Shown: positions 17,699-26,372 of the stretch, piece by piece
Position numbering within the stretch: the first letter of the stretch is position 1
Layout of the letters: each line of letters starts with the position of its first letter
Assembly: GCF_019249725.2 (NCBI RefSeq)
Contig: NZ_CP137559.1
Location: 1,983,501 to 2,047,500 of the forward strand
Origin: Segatella hominis
GTDB taxonomy: Bacteria; Bacteroidota; Bacteroidia; Bacteroidales; Bacteroidaceae
DNA: 64,000 nucleotides
Direction: 5' to 3'
Notes under the pieces: model-generated
The model's input: the letters and a program-made list of their open reading frames with translations, nothing else
Database searches by the model: none
Told to the model about the DNA's origin: nothing
Position numbers and translations under genes: made by a program

Positions 17699-17789
17699 AA
17701 AGTCCCACAGATTTCACAGATATCCACAGATTTATTTCTCTTCAAAAGATCTGTGTTAATCTGTGAAATCTGTGGGACTTTTTTTTAGA
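17699..17789. terminator. Large bidirectional terminator (CCCACAGATTTCACAGAT family)
   Basis: A 23-bp perfect stem runs from 17699-17721 to 17759-17781, with key word CCCACAGATTTCACAGAT on the left and its complement on the right. T run 17779-17786 follows on the plus strand. It separates the DUF349 gene from the convergent oxidoreductase operon. A shorter related word, CCCCACAGATCTCAC, stands at 17646-17660. Confidence 0.85.
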
Positions 17790-17835
17790 CCCTTAAGCCT
17801 GTTCTCGCCTTGCACGAACAGGACTTATATCACAC

Positions 17836-18378
17836 TTACATCTTTTCTATGATTTTCATGCCCTCTTCCACCGCTTTCATATTGAGTGGGATCAAACCAT
17901 GATGGCGCTCAGGCAACGACTTGAAGAGCGCTTTGTTCAGACCGTCTGTGCTCACCACAGGACAAACCTTCAGCAGACCACCCAGTACAATCATATTAAA
18001 CACCTTAGCGTTTTTCATCTCAGCCGCCTTGTCCATCGCATCAATACGATACACGGTGATGTCCTTACGCTGCGGAGGATTCATGATACCATAACCATCA
18101 TAGATCAGCACACCGCCCGGCTTAACCTTCGATTCAAACTTATCGAGCGAAGGCTGATTCAGTACGATAGCCACATCATAATGGCTCAAGATAGGCGAAG
18201 AGATACGGTCATCGCTCACGATTACCGTCACATTCGCCGTACCGCCACGCTGTTCCGGACCGTATGCAGGCATCCAAGTCACCTCTTTATCCTCCATCAG
18301 TCCAGAATAAGCCAGGATTTTTCCCATAGAGAGAACACCCTGACCACCAAACCCAGATATAATAATTTCTGTCTTCAT
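17836..18378 (-). CDS. 2-oxoacid:ferredoxin oxidoreductase, gamma subunit
   Basis: The protein is 180 aa from ATG 18378. The in-frame ATG at 18399 would place a TTTCTCA spacer tract inside the protein, so 18378 is preferred. Family motifs are ISGFGGQGVLSMGKIL at the N-terminus and PAYGPEQRGGTANV near residue 40, typical of the gamma/VorA-KorC subunit. The complex oxidatively decarboxylates 2-oxoacids (2-oxoglutarate or branched-chain 2-oxoacids) with CoA and reduces ferredoxin in anaerobes. It is the last gene of a five-gene operon (TPR, ferredoxin, alpha, beta, gamma). Confidence 0.88.
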   Translation of the reverse strand: MKTEIIISGFGGQGVLSMGKILAYSGLMEDKEVTWMPAYGPEQRGGTANVTVIVSDDRISSPILSHYDVAIVLNQPSLDKFESKVKPGGVLIYDGYGIMNPPQRKDITVYRIDAMDKAAEMKNAKVFNMIVLGGLLKVCPVVSTDGLNKALFKSLPERHHGLIPLNMKAVEEGMKIIEKM

Positions 18379-18399
18379 TTCTCGTTTCTCATTTCTCAT

Positions 18400-19164
18400 T
18401 TACATTCCCGTCGTATCCTTCAAGTCTCCCTTAGGATACTCCTTGAACATATTCTCTTCCATCCACTTATTAGCTTCCACAGGAGAAAGTTTCCAACCAC
18501 TGTTGCAGGTAGAAACGATTTCCACCAGACTGGAACCCTTGCCCTGCATACTCGCCTCAAAGGCCTTGCGGATAGCTTTCTTAGCCTTCCTGATGCTCGC
18601 TACAGTTTCCACGCTCTGTCGGGTCACATAGCAAGTACCCGTCAGATGGCTGGCAAGTTCGGTGATATTGAGCGGATAACCATGAAGATCTGGCTGACGA
18701 CCGTAAGGACAGGTAGCCGTCTTCTGACCCAGCAGAGTAGTAGGAGCCATCTGGCCGCCCGTCATACCATAAATGGCATTATTGATGAAGATAATGGCGA
18801 TATGCTCACCGCGGTTTAGGGCATGAATCGTCTCGCAAGTACCGATACAAGCCAAGTCACCATCACCCTGGTAAGTAAACACCAGACGATCGGGCCACAA
18901 ACGTTTGATGCCCGTAGCCACTGCAGGCGCACGACCATGAGCCGCTTCCTGCCAGTCAATATCCAAATAACGATAAGCGAAAACAGCGCAGCCCACAGGA
19001 CAAACGCCCACCGCCTTATCCTCCATACCCATCTCCTCTATCACTTCGGCGACAAGCTTATGCACCACACCATGCGAACAGCCCGGGCAATAATGCATCG
19101 GAACATCGTTCATCAGTGTCGGTTTCTTATATACCAGATTCTCTGGCGAAATTATATCATTCAT
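18400..19164 (-). CDS. 2-oxoacid:ferredoxin oxidoreductase, beta (TPP) subunit
   Basis: The protein is 254 aa from ATG 19164; a longer TTG-initiated form from 19188 would overlap the alpha gene and is less likely. HYCPGCSHGVVHKL (~24-37) holds a conserved cluster/TPP-proximal Cys pair. GDGDLACIGTCE (~95) with IIFINNAIYGMTGGQ (~125) is the thiamine-diphosphate/Mg2+ motif (GDG...NN). It forms the active site together with the alpha subunit. It is encoded 10 bases downstream of alpha and 21 bases upstream of gamma. Confidence 0.9.
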   Translation of the reverse strand: MNDIISPENLVYKKPTLMNDVPMHYCPGCSHGVVHKLVAEVIEEMGMEDKAVGVCPVGCAVFAYRYLDIDWQEAAHGRAPAVATGIKRLWPDRLVFTYQGDGDLACIGTCETIHALNRGEHIAIIFINNAIYGMTGGQMAPTTLLGQKTATCPYGRQPDLHGYPLNITELASHLTGTCYVTRQSVETVASIRKAKKAIRKAFEASMQGKGSSLVEIVSTCNSGWKLSPVEANKWMEENMFKEYPKGDLKDTTGM

Positions 19165-19174
19165 AATGTATAAT

Positions 19175-20275
19175 TTATTTCTTATCAATAATTAATCGCT
19201 TGAGCGCCTCCACAATTTCCTCTGGTTCAGGCACAATACCACCCAAACGACCGAAATGCGCTACAGGCACCAAACCGTTTACTGCCAGGCGTACATCCTC
19301 CACCATCTGTCCGGCATTGATTTCAGCCACAAGGATACCCTTCGTACTCTCAGCCAAGTGATGGATTTCCTGAGTAGGGAAAGGCCAGAGCGTGATCGGA
19401 CGGAAAAGTCCCACCTTGATACCCTGCTCACGAGCACTCTCGATACTCTTCTCTGCAATACGGGCAGCACTGCCGAAAGCCACGATCACATAGTCGGCAT
19501 CCTCACAATACTGCATCTCGTAGCGCACCTCCGTCTCACGGATTTTCCTGTATTTCTCCTGCATCATCAGATTGCGCTCCTCCATCACTTCCGGTTTCAG
19601 TTCCAGGGAAGTCATGATATTCGGCTTCCTGTCCTTCTTACGACCGATGGTAGCCCAAGGACATTCCTCCGCAATCTCCTGCTCCGTGCGGCGTGGTTTC
19701 ATCGGAGGAAGCGCCACCTTCTCCATCATCTGACCGATGACACCATCACTCAGTATCATCGCCGGATTACGGTATTTGAAAGCCAAGGTGAAAGCCAAGT
19801 CCACGAAGTCAGCCATCTCCTGCACAGAAGCCGGAGCCAATACGATCACATTATAGTCACCATTACCACCACCACGGGTAGCCTGGAAATAGTCACCCTG
19901 CGAAGGCTGGATAGTACCCAGTCCAGGACCGCCACGCTGCACGTTGACGATGACACCCGGAATCTCGGCACCCGCCATATAGGAAATACCCTCCTGCATC
20001 AAAGCCACACCCGGACTGGACGAAGTAGTAAGCACACGCTTACCAGCACCCGCACCGCCATAGACCATATTGATGGCAGCCACCTCACTCTCAGCCTGGA
20101 GCACCACCATACCAGAAGTCTCCCAAGGTTTGAGCAAAGCCAAAGTCTCTATAATCTCACTCTGTGGAGTAATCGGATAGCCAAAGAAACCATCCACACC
20201 ACATCTGATGCAGGCATGAGCAATCGCCTCATTACCCTTCATCAAAGTTATTTCACGTTTCTGTTGTTCAGCCAT
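19175..20275 (-). CDS. vorB: 2-oxoacid:ferredoxin oxidoreductase, alpha subunit (VorB-like)
   Basis: The protein is 366 aa. The N-terminal pyrimidine-binding domain starts with KGNEAIAHACIRCGVDGFFGYPITPQSE, split in this family around residue 25, and includes TSSSPGVALMQEGISY (~85-100) and RGGPGLGT. The C-terminal domain begins near DADYVIVAFGSAARI. In Bacteroides and Prevotella this four-subunit set is usually annotated as 3-methyl-2-oxobutanoate dehydrogenase VorB; 2-oxoglutarate is an alternative substrate that sequence alone cannot exclude. The start overlaps the ferredoxin stop by one base (TAATG), indicating coupled translation. Confidence 0.88.
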   Translation of the reverse strand: MAEQQKREITLMKGNEAIAHACIRCGVDGFFGYPITPQSEIIETLALLKPWETSGMVVLQAESEVAAINMVYGGAGAGKRVLTTSSSPGVALMQEGISYMAGAEIPGVIVNVQRGGPGLGTIQPSQGDYFQATRGGGNGDYNVIVLAPASVQEMADFVDLAFTLAFKYRNPAMILSDGVIGQMMEKVALPPMKPRRTEQEIAEECPWATIGRKKDRKPNIMTSLELKPEVMEERNLMMQEKYRKIRETEVRYEMQYCEDADYVIVAFGSAARIAEKSIESAREQGIKVGLFRPITLWPFPTQEIHHLAESTKGILVAEINAGQMVEDVRLAVNGLVPVAHFGRLGGIVPEPEEIVEALKRLIIDKK

Positions 20276-20508
20276 TATTCATTCTCCTTCTTACGATACA
20301 CGGTAATACATCCATCAGGGCATACGATGGCGCACGAAGTACAACCCACGCATGCATCCGGCACAGCCGCTTCCACATAGCGATAACCATGCACATTTAC
20401 TTTTTTCTCGGCTAATGCAATGACATGTTGAGGACAAGCCACCACACAGAGCGCACATCCCTTGCAGCGCCCTGTATCGACTACAATAGCCCCTTTAATC
20501 TTACTCAT
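20275..20508 (-). CDS. 2-oxoacid:ferredoxin oxidoreductase, 4Fe-4S subunit
   Basis: The protein is 77 aa with two complete ferredoxin motifs, CKGCALCVVACP (~15-26) and CVGCTSCAIVCP (~52-63), so it can bind two [4Fe-4S] clusters. It is the delta/ferredoxin-like subunit passing electrons from the TPP centre to external ferredoxin. It lies between the small TPR gene and the alpha subunit in the same operon. Confidence 0.92.
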   Translation of the reverse strand: MSKIKGAIVVDTGRCKGCALCVVACPQHVIALAEKKVNVHGYRYVEAAVPDACVGCTSCAIVCPDGCITVYRKKENE

Positions 20509-20576
20509 ATTCTTTTCGTTCTAATTATCTTTACGCTTGGAGTAAACCAAAACTGCCGTTGTCCACATGTCGGTTA

Positions 20577-20756
20577 TTATGGATTGTAGTAGTCCTTGCA
20601 ATAGAAGCTCATGATATCATCCAGCATCTCCTTGGCAGCCACGGCAGGACTCTCCGGATCGAGCGCAATGGCCTCCAGATAACAGTCGATGGCACGCTTA
20701 AAGTCGCCTTGCTTGCGCCAGGCGTTACCTTGTTGATAATAATCTTCTGCTTTCAT
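20577..20756 (-). CDS. Small TPR protein leading the oxidoreductase operon
   Basis: The protein is 59 aa (ATG 20756, TAA 20577). The sequence MKAEDYYQQGNAWRKQGDF, then KRAIDCYLEAIALDPESP, is one complete tetratricopeptide repeat with the W/G/Y/A/P spacing, followed by a short helix ending in FYCKDYYNP. It is the first gene of the operon, 68 bases before the ferredoxin subunit. It is probably a cytoplasmic protein-interaction module, possibly assisting complex assembly; that role is inferred from position only. Confidence 0.75.
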   Translation of the reverse strand: MKAEDYYQQGNAWRKQGDFKRAIDCYLEAIALDPESPAVAAKEMLDDIMSFYCKDYYNP

Positions 20757-20868
20757 TTACTCTATTTATTTTTAAGTTTTACGCTGCGAAAGTACTAAAT
20801 TTCAGCTAAGAAAAAGAATAAAAGCGGAAGATTTAAACTATATTAATGTTGATTTTCTAAAAAAATGC

Positions 20869-20889
20869 GCACACTACTTTTTAGTGTGC
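20869..20889. terminator. MATE terminator, bidirectional
   Basis: GCACACTA (20869-20876) pairs with TAGTGTGC (20882-20889) around a 5-base loop. On the minus strand it is followed by GCATTTTTTT, and on the plus strand by AATTTTTC. Confidence 0.85.
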
Positions 20890-20917
20890 AATTTTTCAAG
20901 AATAATATCCGATATTA

Positions 20918-22201
20918 CTACATTTTATTTTGGTAGATTACATACAGTACGATGCCACGCAAAACGAGATAAATGATGAAAGCCAGCCACAGGGCATGAT
21001 TGCCCATCAGTGGATGCAGGATGAAAAACAGGGCAAAGAAGGAAGCCGAAGCGATGGCAGTAGAACAGAGCATCGACTTCGACCGAGTGATGCCCACGAA
21101 GATGCCATCGAAGACAAAGGCCGCCATTCCAGCTAAGGGAATCAGAACCGCCCACCAGAAGTAATCACCCGCAGCCGTTATCACCCGCTCATCATCCGTC
21201 AGGAGCGCAAGGAAGTATTCTCCTCCTATCATATATAATAAGGTGAACCCCGCAGCCACCGCTAACCCGAAGCCCATCGTCCTGCGCACCACTTCCCGAA
21301 AGGCCACCATGTTCTTAGCCCCGTAATACTTGCCACTCAGGGCTTCTGCAGCGTAGGCAAAACCATCCATGAAGTAGGAAAAGATGGTGAAGAGCGTCAT
21401 CAGCAGGGTGTTCACCGCCAATACCAAGGTACTCTCCCTGGAACCAGCCGCCGTGAAGAAGAGGTTGACAGCCACCAGACACACCGTACGGAGAAAAATG
21501 TCCCTGTTGAGCGAGAAAAACCGTTTGAGAGGTTCCGCAGCTAAGAGATGCTGACGGAAATCATACTTGCCCAACCGGCGATAATGAAGACGGAAAAGCA
21601 GACACGCCATGAGGAAGCCCCACCATTGGGCGATGACCGTACCGAGTGCCACGCCCTCCACCGTCATCTTGCCCACGAAGACCAATAGCAGAGAAGCGAT
21701 GATATTCACCACATTCTGCGTCAGCGAAACCATCATCGGAATACGGGTATTCTGCATACCGATAAACCATCCCGTGAACCCATACAGACCCAATACGGCA
21801 GGAGCACCCCAGATGCAGACATAGCAGTATCTGCGGGCAAGTTCCACCACATCAGCCTCCGGCGACATCGCCCAGAGGCCACCCCCAATGAGCCATTTCT
21901 GGAGCACAAAGAAGAGCAGACCAATCCCCACACCGATGCCTAAGGAGCGCACCAAGAGCCTCATCACCTCCGCCAAGTCTCTCCTGCCCAACGCCTGCGA
22001 AGTCATCCCGCTCGTCCCCATTCTCAGGAAGCCGAACAGCCAATATACCACGTTGAAGAGCATCGATCCCACGGCAATGGCACCGATATAAGCCGCATCG
22101 CCGATATGTCCGACAATAGCGACATCCACCAAACCTAAAAGCGGCACCGTGATATTAGAAATGATCGACGGTACCGCTAATTGTAATATTCGTTTATTCA
22201 C
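20918..22201 (-). CDS. MATE-family efflux transporter
   Basis: About 427 aa from GTG 22201 (VNKRILQLAVPSIISN). Upstream residues in this open frame come from overlap with trpS. The protein has about twelve membrane segments and MATE features such as PLLGLVDVAIVGHIGD (~25-40), GMTSQALGRRDLAE, and the second-half counterpart with AEALSGKYYGAKN. It resembles the DinF branch. It exports drugs or metabolites using a Na+ or H+ gradient. The GTG overlaps the trpS stop by 8 bases, so translation is probably coupled to trpS. The substrate is unknown. Confidence 0.88.
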   Translation of the reverse strand: MNKRILQLAVPSIISNITVPLLGLVDVAIVGHIGDAAYIGAIAVGSMLFNVVYWLFGFLRMGTSGMTSQALGRRDLAEVMRLLVRSLGIGVGIGLLFFVLQKWLIGGGLWAMSPEADVVELARRYCYVCIWGAPAVLGLYGFTGWFIGMQNTRIPMMVSLTQNVVNIIASLLLVFVGKMTVEGVALGTVIAQWWGFLMACLLFRLHYRRLGKYDFRQHLLAAEPLKRFFSLNRDIFLRTVCLVAVNLFFTAAGSRESTLVLAVNTLLMTLFTIFSYFMDGFAYAAEALSGKYYGAKNMVAFREVVRRTMGFGLAVAAGFTLLYMIGGEYFLALLTDDERVITAAGDYFWWAVLIPLAGMAAFVFDGIFVGITRSKSMLCSTAIASASFFALFFILHPLMGNHALWLAFIIYLVLRGIVLYVIYQNKM

Positions 22202-23285
22202 GCGTTCTATATTTCGCTGCTTGCTCCTCAATATAAGCAGCATCACTGAAGTAGTCGATACGCATAGCCTTGCGCACCTCATCCATTGTCTGCGCAGCAA
22301 ATTCACGCGCATCCTCACTACCCTTCTTCAGGATATTGAACACCTCAGGAATATCCTGCTCAAACTCATGACGGCGGGCACGGATAGGGTCGAGCATCTT
22401 GTTGAGCACACTGTTCAAGAACTTCTTGCAAGTACCATCACCGATACCACCCTTCACATACTGCTCCTTCAGTTCATCGAGAGATTTGAATTCAGGCCAG
22501 AACTCAGCGAAGTCCTCATCAGTAGAGAAAGCCTCCATATAGGTGAACACAGCATTGCCCTCCAAGTGTCCAGGCTCCTCCATGCTCATGCGAGGCTCAC
22601 CATTCGACATCTTCTTCACCTTCTTCCAAACAGTCTTCTCGTCATCGCTCAGATAGATGCAGTTGCCCAAGCTCTTGCTCATCTTCTCCTTACCATCGGT
22701 ACCAGGAAGGCGACGGCAAACCGCATTTTCAGGGAGCAGAATCTCAGGTTCCACCAATACAGGCGCATAGATCTGATTGAATCGGCGCACCAGCTCACGG
22801 GTCACCTCCAGCATAGGCTCCTGGTCCTCACCAGCAGGAACGGTAGTAGCCTTGAAGGCAGTAATATCGGCAGCCTGGCTCACAGGATAGCAGAAGAAGC
22901 CCAATGGGATATTAGCCTCGAAGTTACGCATCTTGATTTCCGTCTTCACGGTAGGATTTCTCTGCACACGAGATACAGAGATGAGGTTCATCAAGTAGGT
23001 AGTCAACTCAGCCAATTCCGGAATCATACTCTGGATATAGAGTGTACATTTCTGCGGATCAAGACCAGCAGAAAGGTAGTCGAGAGCCACCTCAGTGATA
23101 TTCTGTCTAATCTTCTCAGGGTTATCAGCGTTGTCAGTCAGCGCCTGAACATCAGCCATGAACACAAACATTTTGTCGAAGTCGCCAGCATTCTGCAGCT
23201 GCACACGTCGCTGAAGCGAACCGATATAATGACCCAAGTGAAGTTTACCAGTAGGACGGTCTCCCGTCAATATAATCTTTCCCAT
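22194..23285 (-). CDS. trpS: Tryptophanyl-tRNA synthetase
   Basis: The protein is 363 aa. The class I signatures are PTGKLHLGHYIGSL (HIGH-like, ~11-24) and GKEKMSKSLGN (KMSKS, ~197-207). The ATP-side GEDQEPMLEVTRELVRRFN is typical of bacterial TrpRS. It charges tRNA-Trp. The length is slightly above the ~335 aa common in Firmicutes and matches Bacteroidota forms. It is the first gene of the trpS-MATE unit and has a full consensus promoter. Confidence 0.96.
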   Translation of the reverse strand: MGKIILTGDRPTGKLHLGHYIGSLQRRVQLQNAGDFDKMFVFMADVQALTDNADNPEKIRQNITEVALDYLSAGLDPQKCTLYIQSMIPELAELTTYLMNLISVSRVQRNPTVKTEIKMRNFEANIPLGFFCYPVSQAADITAFKATTVPAGEDQEPMLEVTRELVRRFNQIYAPVLVEPEILLPENAVCRRLPGTDGKEKMSKSLGNCIYLSDDEKTVWKKVKKMSNGEPRMSMEEPGHLEGNAVFTYMEAFSTDEDFAEFWPEFKSLDELKEQYVKGGIGDGTCKKFLNSVLNKMLDPIRARRHEFEQDIPEVFNILKKGSEDAREFAAQTMDEVRKAMRIDYFSDAAYIEEQAAKYRTRE

Positions 23286-23312
23286 TTACTTACAATTTAT
23301 TATTTTTAGCTG

Positions 23313-23343
23313 CAAAGGTACGGTTATTTAATCAAAAAACAAA
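23313..23343 (-). promoter_or_regulatory. trpS promoter
   Basis: On the minus strand, TTTG (23343-23340), 19 bases, TACCTTTG (23320-23313); a full consensus 28 bases upstream of the start codon. Confidence 0.8.
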
Positions 23344-23540
23344 ATTTTTTCTATCTTTTTTCATTTACCCTATCACCCAATCCTCTATATTCCCTTTGAA
23401 GAGTCGAAGTTGATACCAACTTTCGTTATAGATCTGCTGATAATTCCCTTATGATGAGACTAATATTTTTTGCATTTATACTTGACTAATTCAGATTTTC
23501 TTCGTAATTTAGCAGCGCAAAACGTAAGATAAGTAAGAAT

Positions 23541-25106
23541 ATGGCAAAAATAGTAAATTTCTATCCAGTAGGAATACAGACATTCTCGAATATACGAGAG
23601 GGCAATTATCTCTATGTAGATAAGACAAAATACATCATGGATTTTCGTAAGAAAAAGATGAAGTATGTCTTTCTGAGTCGCCCAAGACGATTCGGGAAGT
23701 CGCTTTTTGCCTCTACTCTCCAAGCTTATTTCGAGGGGAAAAAGGAACTTTTTGAAGGATTAGCCATTGCTGATTATGAGAAAGAATGGGTGAAACATCC
23801 TGTTTTTCATTTCGACATGAGTGGAGCCAAGCATTTTGATGCTGATGCTTTGAATAATTATCTGAATCTGGAACTTTTGCCATACGAAGAACTTTATAGT
23901 AAGGGAGAAGGTGAAAAATATCCTAATGAAAGACTGGAAGGAATCGTAAAGCGAGCTTACAAGCAAACGGGAGAAAAGGCTGTAGTCATCATCGATGAAT
24001 ATGATGCCCCTCTGCTGGATGTAGTGCATGAGAAGGAGAACCTGCAACCGCTCCGTCGTATCATGCAGAATTTCTACAGCCCATTGAAGAAGCTCGATCC
24101 ATACTTAGAGTTCACCTTCATCACGGGTATCACCAAGTTTTCACAGTTCAGTATCTTCAGCGAGCTCAACAACCTCGATAATATCAGTCTGTACGACCAG
24201 TATTCGGCAATCTGTGGCATCAGCAAGACAGAACTAACCACGCAGATGAAACCAGATGTAGAGGCAATGGGCGAAGCACTTGGTATGACGTATGAGGAAT
24301 GCCTGGCAGAGCTGACACGATTCTACGACGGCTATCATTTCAGTGAGAATTCGGAAGATATTTTCAACCCGTTCAGTCTGGTGAAGGCGTTGAATGCAGG
24401 CAAAATTGCCCCTTATTGGTTTGGTTCCGGCACTCCATCCTTTCTATTGAAACTATTGGATAAATATCATGTCAATCTTTCTACATTGGAAAGTCAGGAG
24501 GCAGTACTCAGCTCTTTCGACCAATCTACGGAGGAAATGACAGATGCCTTGCCATTGCTTTATCAGAGCGGTTACCTGACCATCAAGAAATATGATCCGA
24601 TGTTTCAGGAATATACTTTAGGCATCCCAAACGGGGAGGTACGTAATGGCTTACTCAATTCCTTGATTCCACATTATGTAAATCCTCGTCGTTCCGATAA
24701 TGATGCCTTCCTCTTAGGATTCTGCAAAGCAGTTTACCGCAATGATATTGAGGCGGCATTGGAACACATGCGCACGTATATGGCTACGATACCATACGAT
24801 TTGGAGAATCATAGCGAGAAGCATTATCAGACCATTTTCTATCTGATGTTCAGCTTCCTCAATATCTATATCCGTACGGAGGTGAAGAGTGCCATCGGTA
24901 GGGCAGATGCCGTGATGCACATGCCAGATACAATCTACGTCTTCGAACTGAAGGTAGATAAGAGCGCCGAAGAAGCTTTGACCCAGATAGACGAAAAGGG
25001 CTACATGCTCCCTTATCACTCTGAGGGTAAGCGACTGGTAAAAATCGGCATCAGCTTTGACAGCACCCAGCGTACCATCAGCGAATGGAAAATCAAGGAA
25101 GAATAA
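23541..25106 (+). CDS. AAA-ATPase-like / PD-(D/E)XK nuclease family protein (copy A)
   Basis: The protein is 521 aa. The N-terminal AAA-ATPase_like domain (PF09820 type) shows YVDKTKYI, the Walker A-like [11 protein letters not shown] (~49-59) and Walker [12 protein letters not shown] (~145-155). The C-terminal PDDEXK_9-like domain shows [19 protein letters not shown] (~453-471), the D...ExK pattern of the nuclease fold. The family is abundant in Bacteroidota genomes, and its function is not established. It converges on the 3' end of surface cassette 1. It is related to, but clearly diverged from, the tandem pair at 43300-46819. Confidence 0.85.
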   Translation: MAKIVNFYPVGIQTFSNIREGNYLYVDKTKYIMDFRKKKMKYVFLSRPRRFGKSLFASTLQAYFEGKKELFEGLAIADYEKEWVKHPVFHFDMSGAKHFDADALNNYLNLELLPYEELYSKGEGEKYPNERLEGIVKRAYKQTGEKAVVIIDEYDAPLLDVVHEKENLQPLRRIMQNFYSPLKKLDPYLEFTFITGITKFSQFSIFSELNNLDNISLYDQYSAICGISKTELTTQMKPDVEAMGEALGMTYEECLAELTRFYDGYHFSENSEDIFNPFSLVKALNAGKIAPYWFGSGTPSFLLKLLDKYHVNLSTLESQEAVLSSFDQSTEEMTDALPLLYQSGYLTIKKYDPMFQEYTLGIPNGEVRNGLLNSLIPHYVNPRRSDNDAFLLGFCKAVYRNDIEAALEHMRTYMATIPYDLENHSEKHYQTIFYLMFSFLNIYIRTEVKSAIGRADAVMHMPDTIYVFELKVDKSAEEALTQIDEKGYMLPYHSEGKRLVKIGISFDSTQRTISEWKIKEE

Positions 25107-25118
25107 GAAAAAAAGTAA

Positions 25119-25158
25119 TCCGAAACAGAAGCCATATCAGCTATCTGTTTCGGACTTT
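25119..25158. terminator. Terminator between copy A and cassette 1
   Basis: TCCGAAACAGA (25119-25129) pairs with TCTGTTTCGGA (25144-25154), followed by CTTTTTATT on the plus strand and preceded by an A tract (25107-25114) that gives a T run on the minus strand. Confidence 0.85.
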
Positions 25159-25205
25159 TTATTACCTATAGTAAATATCTTACTAAGCTCTTTATCAAGA
25201 TGTCA

Positions 25206-26339
25206 TTACTTAGCAACCATGATAGTAACACGGTTTTTGTCATTCTCTGAGAATGGTTGAACACGAGCACCCTTTGAATCTTCAGTGATTCTAGATTTTT
25301 CAATACCATATTTCTCTTTGAGGACCTTCACTACAGCTGCAGCACGCTTTGCAGAAATCGCATCATTGATTCTGTCATTACCTGTACCAGCATCAGCATA
25401 ACCTGTTACGACTACCTTAGCGTCTGGGTTAGCATTCAGGAAGTCAACCACCTCTTTGATCTTGCTCTCTTCATTAGAAGCAATCTTGTTAGAGTTGATA
25501 ACGAAGAATACATCACGTCTGATTTCTTCTACCTTTTTCTCCTCCACCTTTGGCTGTGGCTTTGGCTCTGGTTTTACATACTCCTCGACAGGGCGTGGAG
25601 TCTCCTTCACAGGCTCAGTCTTGGTGTAGCTCTTGCCGAGGTTGATGCGAAGACCAGCGAGGGCATTGAAATACCAGTCAGCGTTGCCTGCTTTCTTAGA
25701 GTTGTATTTATCGGTAGTGATATTGGCATTTCCTTCCAACATGATGCTGACAGCCTTGCTCACCTTGAACTCCAAGTCGATACCTGCACGGCCGAAAGGA
25801 CGAACCTTAGTACCATCCCAGAGATACTCTAAGTTGTATTTGTCGAGAGACTCCAGCGTCTTGGCAATATCGTTCACCTCATCGTTCTTCCAAGCGATGT
25901 TGGCACCACCTCCCACGAATGCGCTAAGATTGAATACACGGTTTGGATTCCAGCCGCAGAAGAGGTTGCTCAAATTGAACATGAAGTCTAATCCTGGTGC
26001 CACATAGTTGAATTTATAGTCAGCAGAGAATGGAGTATCACCGACTTTCTCTCGATAAGCAGCCCATCCACCCTTGCTCTGCCATCCATTAGCCTGGAGG
26101 CGCATAGCGAATACTGGAGAGAACTGGTAGCCCAATCCCAACTGTACGTTAGGAGAAATCAAGTCACCAAACTTAGCCTCACCAAGAGTGTACTGAGCAC
26201 CACCCTGCAAGTTGAGGAATGCGTGCTTCTTGAATGTGTACTCATTGCCATCTTTATCAGTGTAGGTGGCTTGTGCCATTGCAGCTGTTGTACCTAAAGT
26301 TAAGGCAGCAACAGTAAGGATTGATTTAAATGTTTTCAT
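25206..26339 (-). CDS. OmpA-family outer-membrane protein, cassette 1
   Basis: The protein is 377 aa. A signal peptide (FKSILTVAALTLGTTAAMAQ) leads into an N-terminal eight-strand-type barrel region (~25-225) with repeated Gly/aromatic strands such as AFLNLQGGAQYTLGEAKFG and NLFCGWNPNRVFN. A Pro/Glu/Lys linker (EEYVKPEPKPQPKVEEKK) joins it to the C-terminal OmpA peptidoglycan-binding domain. That domain has FFVINSNKI, VVVTGYADAGTGND, and ARVQPFSENDKNRV. It is the last gene of cassette 1 and a close paralogue of the proteins at 42070 and 51525. Its ending DRINDAISAK is shared with copy 3 and not with copy 2. Confidence 0.9.
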   Translation of the reverse strand: MKTFKSILTVAALTLGTTAAMAQATYTDKDGNEYTFKKHAFLNLQGGAQYTLGEAKFGDLISPNVQLGLGYQFSPVFAMRLQANGWQSKGGWAAYREKVGDTPFSADYKFNYVAPGLDFMFNLSNLFCGWNPNRVFNLSAFVGGGANIAWKNDEVNDIAKTLESLDKYNLEYLWDGTKVRPFGRAGIDLEFKVSKAVSIMLEGNANITTDKYNSKKAGNADWYFNALAGLRINLGKSYTKTEPVKETPRPVEEYVKPEPKPQPKVEEKKVEEIRRDVFFVINSNKIASNEESKIKEVVDFLNANPDAKVVVTGYADAGTGNDRINDAISAKRAAAVVKVLKEKYGIEKSRITEDSKGARVQPFSENDKNRVTIMVAK

Positions 26340-26372
26340 AACTTTATATTTTTAATGTTTAAGATTCATATT

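Noticed and set aside
19256..20380. 374-codon plus-strand frame
   Set aside because: It lies antisense to the alpha and ferredoxin subunit genes and has an atypical His/Thr/Arg-rich composition.
22149..23309. 386-codon plus-strand frame
   Set aside because: It is a shadow of trpS, whose HIGH and KMSKS motifs are clear on the other strand.
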